From Selaginella moellendorffii (lineage: Eukaryota; Streptophyta; Lycopodiopsida; Selaginellales; Selaginellaceae): a stretch of DNA of 64,000 bases. The notes beneath the pieces were generated by a model. That model made no database searches and was not told the origin of the DNA. It saw nothing but the letters and a program-made list of their open reading frames with translations. The first letter of the stretch is position 1. Every line of letters starts with the position of its first letter. Below are positions 33,069 through 45,614 of the stretch, one piece after another. The position numbers and the translations under genes are program-made. The stretch lies in the NCBI RefSeq assembly GCF_000143415.4, contig NW_003314263.1, positions 1,948,749 through 2,012,748 of the forward strand. Reading direction: 5' to 3'.

Positions 33069-33179
33069 AGTATTGTGCACTTTTATTTCCTATTCCCGTG
33101 TGCTTTCATTTTTTGTTTGTACAATGTATTGTCTATAAGCTTGCTGCATAGTTGTTTATGGGATCCATTGTATTATTAC

Positions 33180-33320
33180 AACCTCAAAGTCTCTTGCAAG
33201 ACTCTCTGGAATGCGAGCTTCCCAATCACTATATTGTCCCACTTCTTGCAGCAGGCTAGCAACGTCATCCATGTCATGAAGCTAGGCTTGAAAGGCATCG
33301 TCCACCACGTCTAGAGCTTC
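33180..33320 (-). other. Minus-strand exon-like block
   Basis: Reads 'VASLLQEVGQYSDWEARIPE' and 'SLARDFEVV'. It lies directly downstream of the CinA-like remnant on the same strand and could be its next exon. Not recognised. Confidence 0.25.
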
Positions 33321-33384
33321 TTGGACTGCTGCAAGCTATAGCTTGCATTAGATCAACAAAAACATTTTTTTTCAAGAAACTTAC

Positions 33385-34039
33385 ATGCATGTTGTGCTCA
33401 TCAGTGTAAGATGACCTTCATGCAATGGATTAAAATCACCGGAAAGAACAACCCTTCTGCCGGTTCTACAATCTTTGCTATCTGTATCACAACTTATGAA
33501 GAAACTAACCACTGAGCAAATTTCAAAGTACCTTCACCGGGATAATGGACCATGTAGACATTTCCATGTATTAGCTACTTGAGCTCTTTGTCCTCTGTGT
33601 AATTCAGCCTCGACTCTCGAATTTCTTCCTCAGAGCTCTTCAATTCTACCGGTACCGTATTTCCAATCTCACAAACATCAGCCATAGCCTGGACATAAAT
33701 CAAAAGTTTGGGCAAACTGAAAAGCCTGGTCATAAAAATCATAACCTTGATCAAGAGCTGACTGGATAGACAATCCTCTCCAAAACAATCTCTATATCCC
33801 TGGAGATGAGAAAAACAATTGATTAAATTCGTTGTTGTAAATACATAAGACCTTGTAAAGAGTGAGGTCATATCTCCAAAGAGATGAATGCGTTAGAGCA
33901 AATATGTGGCATTTGGAAAGAAAAAATAAAAATAAAAATCTTCCATGGCAAACACAAAAACAAAGTCACCTGTAGTCTCCTTGCTTGGGACTCCCAGTCG
34001 TCAATGCACTTGTGACTCCAAATCCAGCCACCAGAGTGC
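33385..34039 (-). pseudogene. CinA-like / nucleotidylyltransferase gene fragment (At2g01220-like)
   Basis: Exon pieces at 34039-33970 ('LVAGFGVTSALTTGSPKQGD'), 33799-33746 ('GYRDCFGEDCLSSQLLIK'), 33688-33532 ('AMADVCEIGNTVPVELKSSE') and 33481-33385 ('GRRVVLSGDFNPLHEGHLTL'). The first three recall the CinA-like domain and the last the nucleotidylyltransferase signature 'G.FNPLH.GH'. This domain order is that of a plant protein remembered as At2g01220. An in-frame TAG at 33577-33575 replaces what is probably CAG, and the N and C termini are not found. It is therefore a partial pseudogene. Confidence 0.7.
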
Positions 34040-34889
34040 CTGCATTGCATTCCAAGAAAAAATCCGCTTGCTCGATCGAGAAAAAACTATTTGCATGCAG
34101 CACAAGTTATTTATAAAGCTCAAGAGATGCCATCACTGAAAATTGTGGCTACATTCAAGTGACACATTAGGAATGTCCTTAAGATCTGATAAATGATAGT
34201 ATACCTGACTTTCTCTACAAATGAGGCTGTTCATGAGGAGACATAGATATACTTCGAATAAACCAAGCCTGTATACAAACCAGTTGCTTCCAAATGCTTC
34301 CTTTCTATAATTTTCACCATTCTTCAATTTGAAAAAAAACTCTATAGTGTTGGTTTTGTCAGTCCTATATTTTATAAGCATTAGCATCGGAGTTCAAATT
34401 GACAGCAACAAAGAAAAGTTTACCCGAATGATTTAACAAATCCTTTAGCGAAGGGAAGTGGCCTCGGTATAGTTTTCTTCAGAATCTTTAGAATAAGAAT
34501 CCAAAACCTATAATGCAAGGAAGTTTTATCATACTAGAAATCCCACCAAACTCTCATGGTTTTTAGAAAGCTTTTTACAATTTAGCAGATGAAACGTCAT
34601 TCCCAAATGTAGCTGAAATGCATTCTTACACTTACGACATCAAACTAAAGCATAAGGAAGTTTGAGAAGAGTACCTGGTGTACAACTACATTGCTGTGGC
34701 GATTTCTCGCAGTACCTGGCACTTGGTCTTGAAGAAGATGACATGAGTGGAGCAAGAGTTACACTTGCTATGGAAGCCATGATCAAAGCTGAGAGCCAGG
34801 AGGATTGGCTTCACTTGCAGCTCCTTGTGGATTCTCCACACGGATAAGGTTGGCAACGACTTAATCCCACTCCTAGGCGACAGCGGCGG
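34040..34889. other. No gene recognised
   Basis: A minus-strand frame at 34133-34387 is open but unlike any family known to me. The rest is unstructured. Confidence 0.45.
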
Positions 34890-35175
34890 CAAGGGCCTGG
34901 GGGTGCAGTTTAGTATCAAGCCTGACCCAAATTAGTTACATGGAACTTTTTCTTACCATGCTAGAATCCATCGGTCTTTTCCAGCAGCAGTGCGTCCACT
35001 CTCCTTGATGTGCACAGCGATTCGAGCCGCGGCCTCAAACTCCAGCCAGCCATAGACTGTGGCGAAACATTCAAACGACCCCCGTACATTGGCCTTCTCA
35101 GCACATAAAGTTGAGAAGCTGGGATCCTTAAGGCTTCTTCTCGACATATACAATGGCGATAAATAGGAGCGCATT
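34890..35175. repeat. Direct repeat A, second copy
   Basis: The first 165 or so bases repeat 29878-30040. The minus-strand frame extends further here ('LCAEKANVRGSFECFATVYG', then 'WLEFEAAARIAVHIKESGR'). The first copy's continuation differs, so the shared part stops at about 35055. Confidence 0.8.
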
Positions 35176-35612
35176 TATCGTTAGCTACAGAGACAGACAA
35201 AGCACTCTTCAAGCAGAGATGTCAAATTTCTCGTGAATGCCTAATGCCAATCACGAACATGGAAGTGGATGAGCTTGGAGCTGCAGTATGGGATGAGCTC
35301 CTGCTACTTCCTCATCTCCTTGCCCAAGCTCTCAACTAATCTCTTAAGTGGACAAATCGATTTTGCGATTTCTTACTCTTGCTGTCGCAAATGTGACTTT
35401 AGGTATCGAAAGTTACCTATCGACCAGTCCTTACGGACACTCTTTCCTTACTGCCACGATGGTAGGAGGTTGGTATTGCTGGACCCTTTATCAATCCCTC
35501 TTGTGCTAGTGGAGTTAACTGGGCATTTTGAGTGTACTTAGACCGGACGAGCATAAGGACGGAATTCCTACGTGTTATTAGCTAAGCATACTTAGCCCGG
35601 TAAGGAGTTCCC

Positions 35613-36207
35613 TGTAAGCAACCAAAGGGAACGACTCGAGAGACGATCCGTTGGGGTTCAAATATAGAGGGAAAGGGCCCAAGAACAAGAGTGCACCCCC
35701 TTTTCCAATTGGTTAAGGGTCTTGGGATATTTGGGGTTAAGCGTCCTTGGGTTTGAATAGTACTGAGTTGGGTGACCTCCCGGGAAGTCCAGACTCAGGA
35801 GCTTACATTTGGTATCAGAGCGGTTTCGGGTCCGACTCTGTTGGTTGGTTAAGGGAATCACACCACATGTTGATTGACATCTGGCTGGTCCAGTTTGTTC
35901 CCGCTGGGCTCGACCTGAGGGGTAGGGTGTCAAGAGAGTGGGGCTCTCAGGAGAGCTGTGGCTCTCAGCTTCCGTTCATGAAGGTGTGAACTTGCAGGGA
36001 AGCGTGGTGGATTGTAAGCAACCAAAGGGAATGACTCGAGAGACGATCCATTGGGGTTCAAATATAGAGGGAAAGGGCCCATAAACAAGAGTGCACCCCC
36101 TTTTCCAATTGGTTAAGGGTCTTGGGATATTTGGGGTTAAGCGTCTTTGGGTTTGAATAGTACTGGGCTGGGTGACCTCCCGGGAAGTCCAGACTCAAGA
36201 GCTTACA
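35613..36207 (+). mobile_element. Complete TRIM element with target duplication TTCCC
   Basis: LTRs 35613-35807 and 36013-36207 are each 195 bp, begin TGTAAGC and end GCTTACA. The primer site TGGTATCAGAGC is at 35810-35821. The internal region is only 205 bp. TTCCC is duplicated at 35608-35612 and 36208-36212. It is inserted in the 5' LTR of the larger element, whose sequence resumes on both sides. The two LTRs differ at only a few positions, so insertion is fairly recent. Confidence 0.95.
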
Positions 36208-37007
36208 TTCCCGTCTCGTTTTGTCTTGCACTGGCTAGTGACAAGAACCCTCGCGCATTGAGATTAGTCCCTCAATATCGCTGGATGATAGCTTACCGTG
36301 TCTGCTAAACACCCTCACTATCATGCCTTTTATGTTAGTCTCATTTCGGTCCTAAATGCTATTTATGGAAAGTGTCCAGATTTGTTCATTTGGCATATCT
36401 ACGGAATGTAGAGATCAGCCTGAACACAATGGTGTTCATCCCGTGTCCAAATTCACAATCTAGGGACATTCCATATTTTGTAAGTTTCGAGCTTGCATGG
36501 CCGGCCAACCTGAGGCATAGTCTAGCTCCTGCTTGCGTGCCTGTCCTTGTTCTGCGTCCGGCTTGGGTCTAAGCCCAAGTTCCATTCCATGCTAGCTGGT
36601 GGAGTACCCATATCCTCACGTTAGGCCACTAGTATGCCGAAATAGCACCAGACTCCGTTTGGCTCCATTTTGCGTGCTAGTCCTGGCAATGGGATGCTGG
36701 TTACTCCAGGACTGTTCCAAGTCGCTTCGGGCTCCTGTCCCTTCGCTCCTTGGGCTATATGCTCGGGAGTTGCTCCGTGGTCCGGTTCCATCACTCCTTG
36801 GCTTCACACTTGGGAGTTTGGCACCGTTCCTTCGTTTAGTGGCCCAAGGCCCTGAACCTCGGGTTCCACACCACGTTCCTTTGGACATGTGGCATGTGAC
36901 ACGTGGCATCTGTCACGTGGTACAAAGAGGGTTTAGGTTCCGCTTCGTGGTGTTATCCTATGGTAAATCACCATAGGATAAAGGGTCAAAACCACGTGCG
37001 CTACATT

Positions 37008-37019
37008 TGGTATCAGAGG
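37008..37019 (+). promoter_or_regulatory. Primer-binding site of the large LTR element
   Basis: TGGTATCAGAGG, two bases after the LTR end CTACA; initiator tRNA-Met type. Confidence 0.8.
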
Positions 37020-40000
37020 ATATGTTTCAGCGAGTACTATACAATGAGATTGGGCAACTAGTCTCGTTGCATACGCAGAGATGAAAACGATGATCCAAGT
37101 GGGTACATGTTTTGGTGCAAAGGCTTTGCAATTGTTCTTTGGGTATGAAATTTGATTACCTTTTTGCTCCATATTATGTGAGCTTGCTCTTGGGCTTATA
37201 GGGTGGACTGGATTGTTCTGTTTACATGAGTTTGAGCTTGGGCTCGTGAGTGAGGCACATTAGCAACTCGAGGTTATGCTTTGGGTTGGCAAGATTAATG
37301 TTAGCCTATTGGTGGTTCCATGAGTGGTTTTAATGGTATTCCTTGTACCATGGGTGAAAGCAAACCTCCCTAGGTTTGCTATGAGTGGCAAATAGGCTGG
37401 TCCGTAGCTATTTAGCACGGCACTAGTAGATCCTTCTTAGGCATGATTATGAGTGGATCAATCAAGACTGTAGGGATTAGTCTATTAGTTCAAGTAATCA
37501 TTGCTGTGCTCTCTCATAAACTTTTCTTGGATTGAACTGAAGGCAGTGTGAAAGCAAGCTTGAGGTTTAGTCAAGATGAGGCCGAAAAGAGAGCCGTCGA
37601 GGACGAAGGATCAAACACATAAATCATTTTCTCTTCTTGGAGAGATGATTTGCAACGAGGTGTTAACCCATTGCTCGTGTTCATATTATGCAATCAAGAG
37701 TCCTTACCTTGATGCATCTTGGAGGTGATGGTCTTACAAATAGTGAGTTGTGGGATGGATAGCAGTGAAACGCTAAACCATTTTGTCTAGGCTTGCTATT
37801 AGAAGACTTGGGTTGCAATGCTCAATTCTTTTCCGGGGAATTTTGCTATTGCTCATTGAATAGCTTGGTGTTGGATTAATTTTAAGATTGGTCGGAAAGA
37901 GAGTGGCATGAGCTTGTCTGTGTTGTGAACAAAAGTTAGTGGTGTTAAGTGTTGTAAATCTCTATTGATGGGGTGTGGCATTTATGTTGCATTTTGTCAA
38001 ATCGAGTTGGCACTTGATATTCACATAAACCTTTGTAGTAGTGACATAGGCATTGCTCATAGTGTTGCTTGATTGATGATCAAGTCATTGTGATTTATAT
38101 CATATCCATGTGATAATGAGCAATGTGTTTACGAAGTTGCTTGGGTAAATGATGATTAACCCCAAAGTGGTTGATAGTGAAGCTAGTCTACTTGCACGAA
38201 ATAGCATTGTAGTAGCTTTGACTGAATTCTTGTTGGTGGTCCATTATGCCAAGCTTAAGTTGGTACCTTGTTTCCTTGAGTTTGCCCATTGGTGTTGGAA
38301 AAGGGTTATAGCATTCACTTGTTATGACTTGTTGGTTGATCTGTTAGCACTTAGAGTAAATTGTTGGATGGAGAAGGTGTGTAGTTGGGGCATTGACATT
38401 GCTAGCACTGGTGTTAGTGGAAGTGGCATTGTTATTTCGAGTGATAAGGAATTTTCCTTAGACCTTGATTTTTTATGTCATTTTTCTTGTTAGTGTTTTG
38501 ACTTCACATTGAATCTTGAAGGTGATTGAAGAAGAATGTTAATGCAATATGGATATCCGAAGATGTGGTCTTCGTGATCAAGCCTTGGGTGTTCACTTTG
38601 CATTTTACGGATGTCGGTGTTGGATATCGGTTAGATGGGCAGAGATGTTCGAGGCTTAAGCATACTATGGGTCATGAGAATTTGTGTTGAGGTGAACCTA
38701 TGTGAAGTTGTTGGTAGAAGGAAGTTGGTTGAGTCTTGAAAGTTTGTATTCCTGGACTAAGAGTTATTCTTTCTCTAGGATGGAAAATTTTCCACAAATT
38801 TTCTTAAACTTTTCCAATGGCTGATCTATTGATCATTTTGTCCGAAAACCATTTCGTTTTCGAAGGCTAATACATACTAGTGAAGGGGTTAGAGTTGACT
38901 TCGGTTAACTTAGACCTTGGTAGGTAGTTTGTATGATGCAACCTGAAAGGGATGCTGACTTTTGAGGCTAAGGCAATTGAGTTGGATAGAGTCTGGAGTT
39001 GGTGTAGAAAAGTGGCTGTTGTGCTTTTCTAAGAAAGGTGACCCTTGTGCCTGTCTTATATAGTGTTCTGCTTGGTAGTAGGTTGCACCTTGCATTTCAT
39101 TAGACTCTATGAGAGTAGTGAGCTCTCACTGATCTTGACTTGGTCTTGGTGGCCCTGCGCCTTGGCTGAAGATAGTGATGTCCAACTTAGTTGTTTGAGG
39201 TTGAGATGTTGGTACCCATACTATAACTTTGTTTATGAAGAGGTTGTGTACCAATATGAGTCCATCTCATGGTCTTCACTTTAGTTTCGATTGAGTGTTG
39301 ATCACATAGCTAGCCTCTTCAAGGCATGCTTAGAGCTATTGACTAAATGCATTAGTGAGCTTATTGCGGTTGAGTTGGATTCGAGTGGTCATTTAGTTTG
39401 TGCTTGTCTATGAACCTTTATCTCGTATCTGGGGTATTGTGTTCATGTTGGACAAGTATGTGACTCGATGACATGAGTTAGTGTTCAGGTCTTGTGAAGG
39501 CGAGTTAAAGGGTAATTGTTAGTTGCTTAGCGACTAGTGATTATTTGTAGACTTTGTCAAAAGACTGTTGATACTTGCTTCGCTCGATGATGATTTAGCA
39601 GTGATAGGCTTGCTTTACCGGATGATGTTGCGGAGGATTGTGTCGTTAGACTTACATGGTTTTTTCCATGTTGACATATCGACTCTACCTCTCTCGATAT
39701 CATTTGCTTACATCTAGTCCGTAGTGTTGGATTTCATTGAGTCTTGGACGTGGTGAATCACTCCATGATGATCTGTTCTCTATTACTGAGTATTGTTGGA
39801 GGATTGGTCTCGGATACTAAGTAAAGTATTTTTTACCTTGGTTAGCTTGGTTGCTAGAGAGTTTTGGGTTGTGATTCACTCATGCTTTCTTCTAGCTTTG
39901 TTCTAGTGTTGATGGCATTAAAGTGATGCCTTGTTATTAACATTATTGATGTTGAAATTCAAGTGAGATGAGATGTCTATCCTTAGGATTGATATTGAGT

Positions 40001-42740
40001 TTCATTACTCTCGATAAAGATAGTGTTGATAGTTTGGCCATGACTTTGTGTTATTAGCATTCGCGCATTTGCTAGTTAGCAACTATGTTAACGTTCAAAT
40101 GAATTGAGTGGCAAGTTGAGTTAGTTGTGTTCTAGACGAGATTATTTAGTAGAGGTTGAGCTTCAGCTTTTCCTTGAAAAGTGATTTAGTCGTGGACTAT
40201 GCTAACTCTACTAGAGAAAGAGTTAGTGATCGATATTGACATTGTTTGAATCCTTATTGGATTTGAGTTGGAATATATTGATCATTAATGGTTCTTCTTG
40301 TGCTTGTTATGAAGTGAGTTACGTTTTCTATAGATGGATTCATGAAGAATCGTTTAGTGATCATTTGTTGAGCATAACTTCGTTATGCTTAGGTTTTGGA
40401 TTGATGCAGACATGCTCTTCATTAGCTTTGGCATTATGAAGTTTAGCTTATGGATGTGTTGAGGGGGATATTGTGGGTTGTACCATGATTTCTCTTTAGC
40501 ATTGAAATTAGTTTATGCGGAACTTGTGATCATTGTTAAGCAAGACTTAGCTATAGGCTTCTTTTGGTTCCTTGAGTTTTGCACTCATTGTTCCATTCGT
40601 TGAAGTTGTTGGGGAAAGCATTTTGGCTTATTAGCTTCGATGTTAAAGTTGGTTTTTGCATCTAACAATCATTGGTGATGATTGACTATCATCTAGGATA
40701 GTTGATTATCCTTGTCGAAGGTTTTGCTTGATTATCGTTGATCTCGAATGATTTGCCATTCTTCGGGATGGTGGATTCTTTCTTTGATGACGATTATGCA
40801 TTTCTCTATTGATGGGATGATTAATGATCTTTCATGATGGTTAATTGTTCTCTTTGATGGCTTATGGCTTTTCGCAATACCACATGTTCTTTGTGGTTTG
40901 CTCTGAATTAGTCTCTTGGGTTTGAGACATCGGTAGGACGTTGCTGACACTTGCTTAGGCAACTTGAGTTCCTTGGTATTGTTGACTAGGATCTATTTAA
41001 ATTGGCTGGTGCAATGGTTGGCATGACTAAGTGTTTGTTGGTCTTACCACATTCATTCAGTTTTGTTGATTATTGCTAGAGTTAGTTCTGATAGATTGGG
41101 ATGTTATTTCCTTTGGGTTATACATTCGCGAGCATTGTGCTTGTCAGTCAATGATGCTTTGTGTTCTTTGAGTTATCTTTTATAAGTTGTTTAGCATACT
41201 GTCTACAATCTTCAGTAGTTAAGTTTTCTCATTGAGTTTACTTGATGATATACTTACTATTGAATTTTGTTGGATGGTGAATTCTATGTTTTCCAAAGAT
41301 AGTGATCTTGGTGGTTCCTATACTATAATACTAGTTTATCGGATGATAACTTACTTGGAATACATTTGTGTTCTAATCTAAGTTTTATTTACTGATAATT
41401 AAATCTTTAAGATATCATTGTTTATGACTTTGATATAGTCCCTATATATTGATCTTTGAGTTTGGGCCAGTATAGGCAGACTGGCTTCGGCACTTCGTGT
41501 GCATGTTGAAATCTCTAGTCATGGGGTAGCTACTGTTGATTGGTCACATCACTCGCCTCTCTGTCGATGTTCCTTATTTTGTTGAAAGGGCGTGACTGTG
41601 TAAACAACTCTAACTGCCTATTTACAGTAGTCTATCTAAACCTTACTGACGGGTTTGGTTTCTTTGCTCATGAGGGTTTGGGCCTCTAGCTTCTCTCTCT
41701 ATGTCCCTGCAGGCAGGGCGTATCACACTTTTGTAGTTGGGTGACACCCAGAGCAGCAAGGGTGGCTAACTCCATTGGTCATTTCCTTGTCGGCGACGGT
41801 CGGAAGGTGTCTGAGTGGGTAGCGCATCTGCGTTAGACAAAGAGGTTGTCCCCTAACTCATTTAAGTTGATACATTTCTCACATAGTGTGAGTACCGTGA
41901 ACTTTTTCTGGAGTTGTTTCCTTGGTGGTATTCTAGACTCGAGTATGCATCGACGAGGACATCGATCTTCCCAAGGGGGGGAGAGTGTCGCGAATGTGAC
42001 TTCAGGTATCGAAAGTTACTTGTCAACCAGTCCTTACAGACACTCTTTCCTTACTGCCACGATGGCAGGAGGTCGGTATTGCTGAACCCTTTATCAGTCC
42101 CTCTTGTGCTAGTGGAGTTAACTAGGCATTTCGAGTGTATTTAGACCGGATGAGCATAAGGACGGAATTCCTATGTGTTATTAGCTAAGCATACTTAGCT
42201 TGGTAAGGAGTTCCTGTCTCGTTTTGTCTTGCACTGGCTAGTGACAAGAACCCTCGCGTATTGAGATTAGTCCCTCAATATCGCTGGATGATAACTTACC
42301 GTGTCTGCCAAACACCCTCGCTATCATGCCCTTTATGTTAGTCTCATTTCGATCCCAAATGCTATTTATGGAAAGTGTCCAGATTTGCTTATTTGGCATA
42401 TCTACGGAATGTAGAGATCGGCCTGAACACAATGGTGTTCGTTCCGTGTCCAAATTTACAATCTAGGGACATTCCATATTTAGTAAGTTTCGAGCTTATC
42501 CCAGAGACTAACTCCTGATACTAAGGGAGGCTTGGGGTGAAAGCCCAAAGCGTGTGTTCCTGAAGGGGGGGGGGGGGGGTTCCAAATGTATAGTAGGGAT
42601 AGTGGGTAGGTCAGGCATGGCTGACTAACCTGAGGCATAGTCTAGCTCCCGCTTGCGTGCCTGTCTTTGTTCTGCGTCCGGCTTGGGTTTAAGCCCAAGT
42701 TCCATTCCATACTACCTGGTGGAGTACCCATATCCTCACA

Positions 42741-43668
42741 TTACAATAAAAGTTGCCAGAGCAAATGAGGGACACATATCTCCCCATGATATATATATTT
42801 AAAATCAGAGCTCAAACAGCAACTAAAGAGTTTATTGATATATGTTCCTCAAGTGAAGGAGATCTGGTCTATAGCAAGACAGCCAACATCCTAAAATTGG
42901 AGCCTTGTGACAAACTCCTTTGACTCATAGATTGTAAGTGATTAAATTTTCTATCTTCTAATTAACTTAAGGTTATCTCATTCCTAATCTCTTAACTGCC
43001 AGGTCTCTTGTACAGCAAAAATAGTGGCTTACTTGGGCTACACACCTAAGGAGATGATATCCATATCCAGAGACTGGGAAGTTTGGTTTATAGACAAGAA
43101 ACATGAACATTCGCTCCTCAACCTCATTTGCTTATAAATATGGTGCAAGTATTGCCTAGAATGGGATTTGCTCCACTGAACAAACTAGTGCCATTGTTTA
43201 TTAAGCATGTATGGTGGCTGGAACCTTCCTTTGAAGCCAGTTGCAACAAAATCGATCTACCAAGCCATATAAACCAAATCGATCAAGGAGCAAAGCTCTC
43301 CAGCTCTTTACAAAGATGGATCTGGAACACCATCACCTTTGTCAACGCACTCGACACTTACACGAAGGTAGCATCGCTTAAAGTCGGGAGAGTTCTCGAC
43401 TCCAGTTATGAGCAAGTGATCCCATGATACACCAACCCCAACAAAATGCAGGAGTTTGGGCAATGCTCATGTCTGTTTGGAGATTAATAATAGTTTATAC
43501 AGAGATACAGGGCTATATATTGAACACTTAAATATTTTACTAAGAGCAAGACGTATACATTTAAAGGATACCTTTAAGAGTATTAAAGATGCCAGATAAA
43601 GGAGGATGTTTAGCAAGTTAAAAACAATTCAAATTTACATGGTGAGTATATGAGAATTTACAGAATAG
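42741..43668. other. Intergenic with duplicated Fic-type upstream region
   Basis: Positions 42955-43345 match the Fic pseudogene's upstream DNA in inverted orientation (27578-27870), including a TATA-like box and the first codons 'ATGGATCTGGAACACCA'. No Fic body follows. A 99-codon frame at 43128-43427 overlaps this and is considered chance. Confidence 0.5.
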
Positions 43669-45532
43669 TCACTTTAGAGGAGCTTGCTTGTTTAGCAAGG
43701 CTTTGAGCTTCGCTTTGATCTGAGCTATGGCAACGTGACGAGGACGCAGTCCGGAAGATTTCTTGAACCTCTTTGGAGCTATGATCATCGCATCACCGCT
43801 TTCTACACCTGAAAAAACGAGATACTCAGTCCCAAAAAATCAATCCCGATAGCCCACTCACCTTCGAGCGCTGCTTTGGTGTATACTGCAAGAGTGCATC
43901 CTTCTCCAGTGGACGTGGATGTAGAAACCGGGGTATAGAGTCCAGGCTGCCTCCTCTGCTTTGGTGTCTCAAACAATCCCTCCGCGTCCACCTTGGGCTT
44001 CTTCGTTGGAACCAGCTCTTGGAAAACAAACGTCTTCTCAACGTAGATCTCGCCATTGAGGACCCGCCTGGTGTACCGCTTCACCAGCATTTCCTTTGGG
44101 TCTGCTTGTCCAGGGATGGCCCTCCGCTTCTCTCGTCTCCTCGAGTACGTTAGAAGAGCTTTATGGGGCTTAAAATCCTGATAACCGGGAGCTGATAGTT
44201 CCGGATCGGCACTGCTGGTGGCACCTTCTTCGTTTCGATTCTCAGCTTGTGCCAGGGTTCCGTCCCCCGGCTTGAAACAAGTCCTCCTCCTCCTGGCTTT
44301 TTGCCGTATGCCTTTAGGAATCACCGCAGGCCACTTGAACGGAGCATTTTCGTGCGCCATCAGCTCTTCAGAAGCTTGTACTTGCTTCCGCATCGACTGG
44401 AGAAAAAAGTTACTTTTAAGCTCCATGGTTACATAAAACCTGGTGGAAAAGAACTGGCTGACCTCCCAATCCTTATAATTTAGCTGGAATATAGATTTCG
44501 TATCATCATCCTTCAGCGCAGCGTCAGTAGTACGTCTCGGAACTACACATACATGAGGTCAGTAAGCCATCTTTGCAATTCCCAGTGCATACCAATAATG
44601 TAGCTCTGATCACTGGCAAGCCTCACTTGTGCTAGGCCATCCTTCACCAAGACAGACAGCGTCAATATATTGGCAGCCGTTTCTGTGAAGGAATCCCTGT
44701 TGAGAACGAGCGGCTCGAGCTTGACACACTCTCTAGACTGCAAAACCTTGAGCATCTCGAGCTTCCGGGATTCTGACTTGTCCTCGGCGTCAACATCTGC
44801 GTCCTGCAAACGCCAGCTACATTAAGGCCCACAAAACGCAAGAGGTTACCTTGAAAACACTCCACTGTACCGCAGGCTTTGAGCTGCGCATGGACAGCAA
44901 CGCTTTGGATCATAAAAAATCTCAGGCTCACAACTTTATGACTTACGGAGATGGAGAGCTTTCAGAGGTGTCTGCCGCATCATGGACGCTTGTGTTATGC
45001 TGGCATGACAAAGTGGAAATAATATGTACTGCATCCGGGTCACCTGTGTCATTTTTCCAAAATAATGAAGACCCAAAGTTAGAAGCATTGCCTTTTGCAA
45101 AATGAAAACAAAGCAGAAGAACAAACACAAGGATTATCTAGAAGAATTGCTGGCCGATGAAAGAACAAAAGAAGGCAAGCAAACGTTCCTTCTAGAAAAA
45201 CAAGCACTACTTACAATCGGCATTCACAGAACAACCAAAAGCATAGACTACTCAAGCTAGAAAGTCGCAGGATCAGTTCAGCTTCTATGCTCCTATGCTT
45301 GCAAAGAAGCCAACAAGCAAATCTTTCTTCTAGAAACCAAGCACTACAATCGGCATTCACAAAACAAGCATAGAAAACCAAAAGCATAGCCTACGCAAGC
45401 ATAGCAAACGCTTCTTCCAGGAGAAGAGACATTTCTTCGCGCAGTAACCAGCTCCTCTAGAGGAAAATTTCCTAAAACCCAGGCCATACCGTCAATCATT
45501 TTCTCCAGCGGTGCTCCTGAGCTCGATCCCAT
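43669..45532 (-). CDS. Protein with NSE4-like C-terminal domain
   Basis: Seven exons: 45532-45490, 45043-44947, 44883-44850, 44803-44593, 44542-44463, 44396-43862 and 43808-43669, giving 379 residues. The part 'VKLEPLVLNRDSFTETAANI', 'LTLSVLVKDGLAQVRL' and, further on, 'IFQLNYKDWE' resembles the C-terminal domain of NSE4, the kleisin of the SMC5/6 DNA-repair complex ('NR.SF..TVENLF.LSFLVKDG', 'F.F...DW'). The usual NSE4 N-terminal domain is not evident, and about 220 extra residues follow, basic and lysine/arginine-rich. Intron 1 holds a tandem duplication. The ATG lies 83 bp past the upstream PPR stop codon. Family assignment is tentative. Confidence 0.55.
45178..45400. repeat. Tandem duplication inside an intron
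   Basis: Units at about 45178-45256 and 45317-45400 share 'TTCTTCTAGAAA', 'CAAGCACTAC', 'CAATCGGCATTCACA' and 'CCAAAAGCATAG'. It lies in intron 1 of the NSE4-like gene. Confidence 0.75.
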
Positions 45533-45614
45533 GGCGCCCGGCCAGCTCCCTAGACTCGCCTGGCAATCCCTCCTCGATTCCTCCAGGCGCGCTTCTTCCG
45601 CATGTGGATAAACC

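Larger units (their letters stand above)
35393..42740 (+). mobile_element. Large LTR retroelement without visible coding capacity (LARD-like)
   Basis: The 5' LTR runs from 35393 (TGTCGC) to 37005 (CTACA), about 1 kb once the nested TRIM is removed. The primer site TGGTATCAGAGG is at 37008-37019. The internal region 37006-41985 ends in a purine tract (CCCAAGGGGGGGAGAG). The 3' LTR starts at 41986 (TGTCGCG) and can be followed to about 42740, where it is truncated. No Gag, protease, RT or integrase motif was seen in about 5 kb of internal DNA, whose plus strand is rich in T and G and poor in C. The family's working enzymes must come from elsewhere. Confidence 0.8.

Noticed and set aside
41795-41860. 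tRNA-like stretch with an A-box-like 'GTGGGTAGCGC'
   Set aside because: No acceptor pairing, no closed anticodon stem and no T arm; it lies inside retroelement DNA.
43128-43427. 99-codon frame near the NSE4-like gene
   Set aside because: It overlaps the duplicated Fic upstream module and is not kept in the other copy; no domain.
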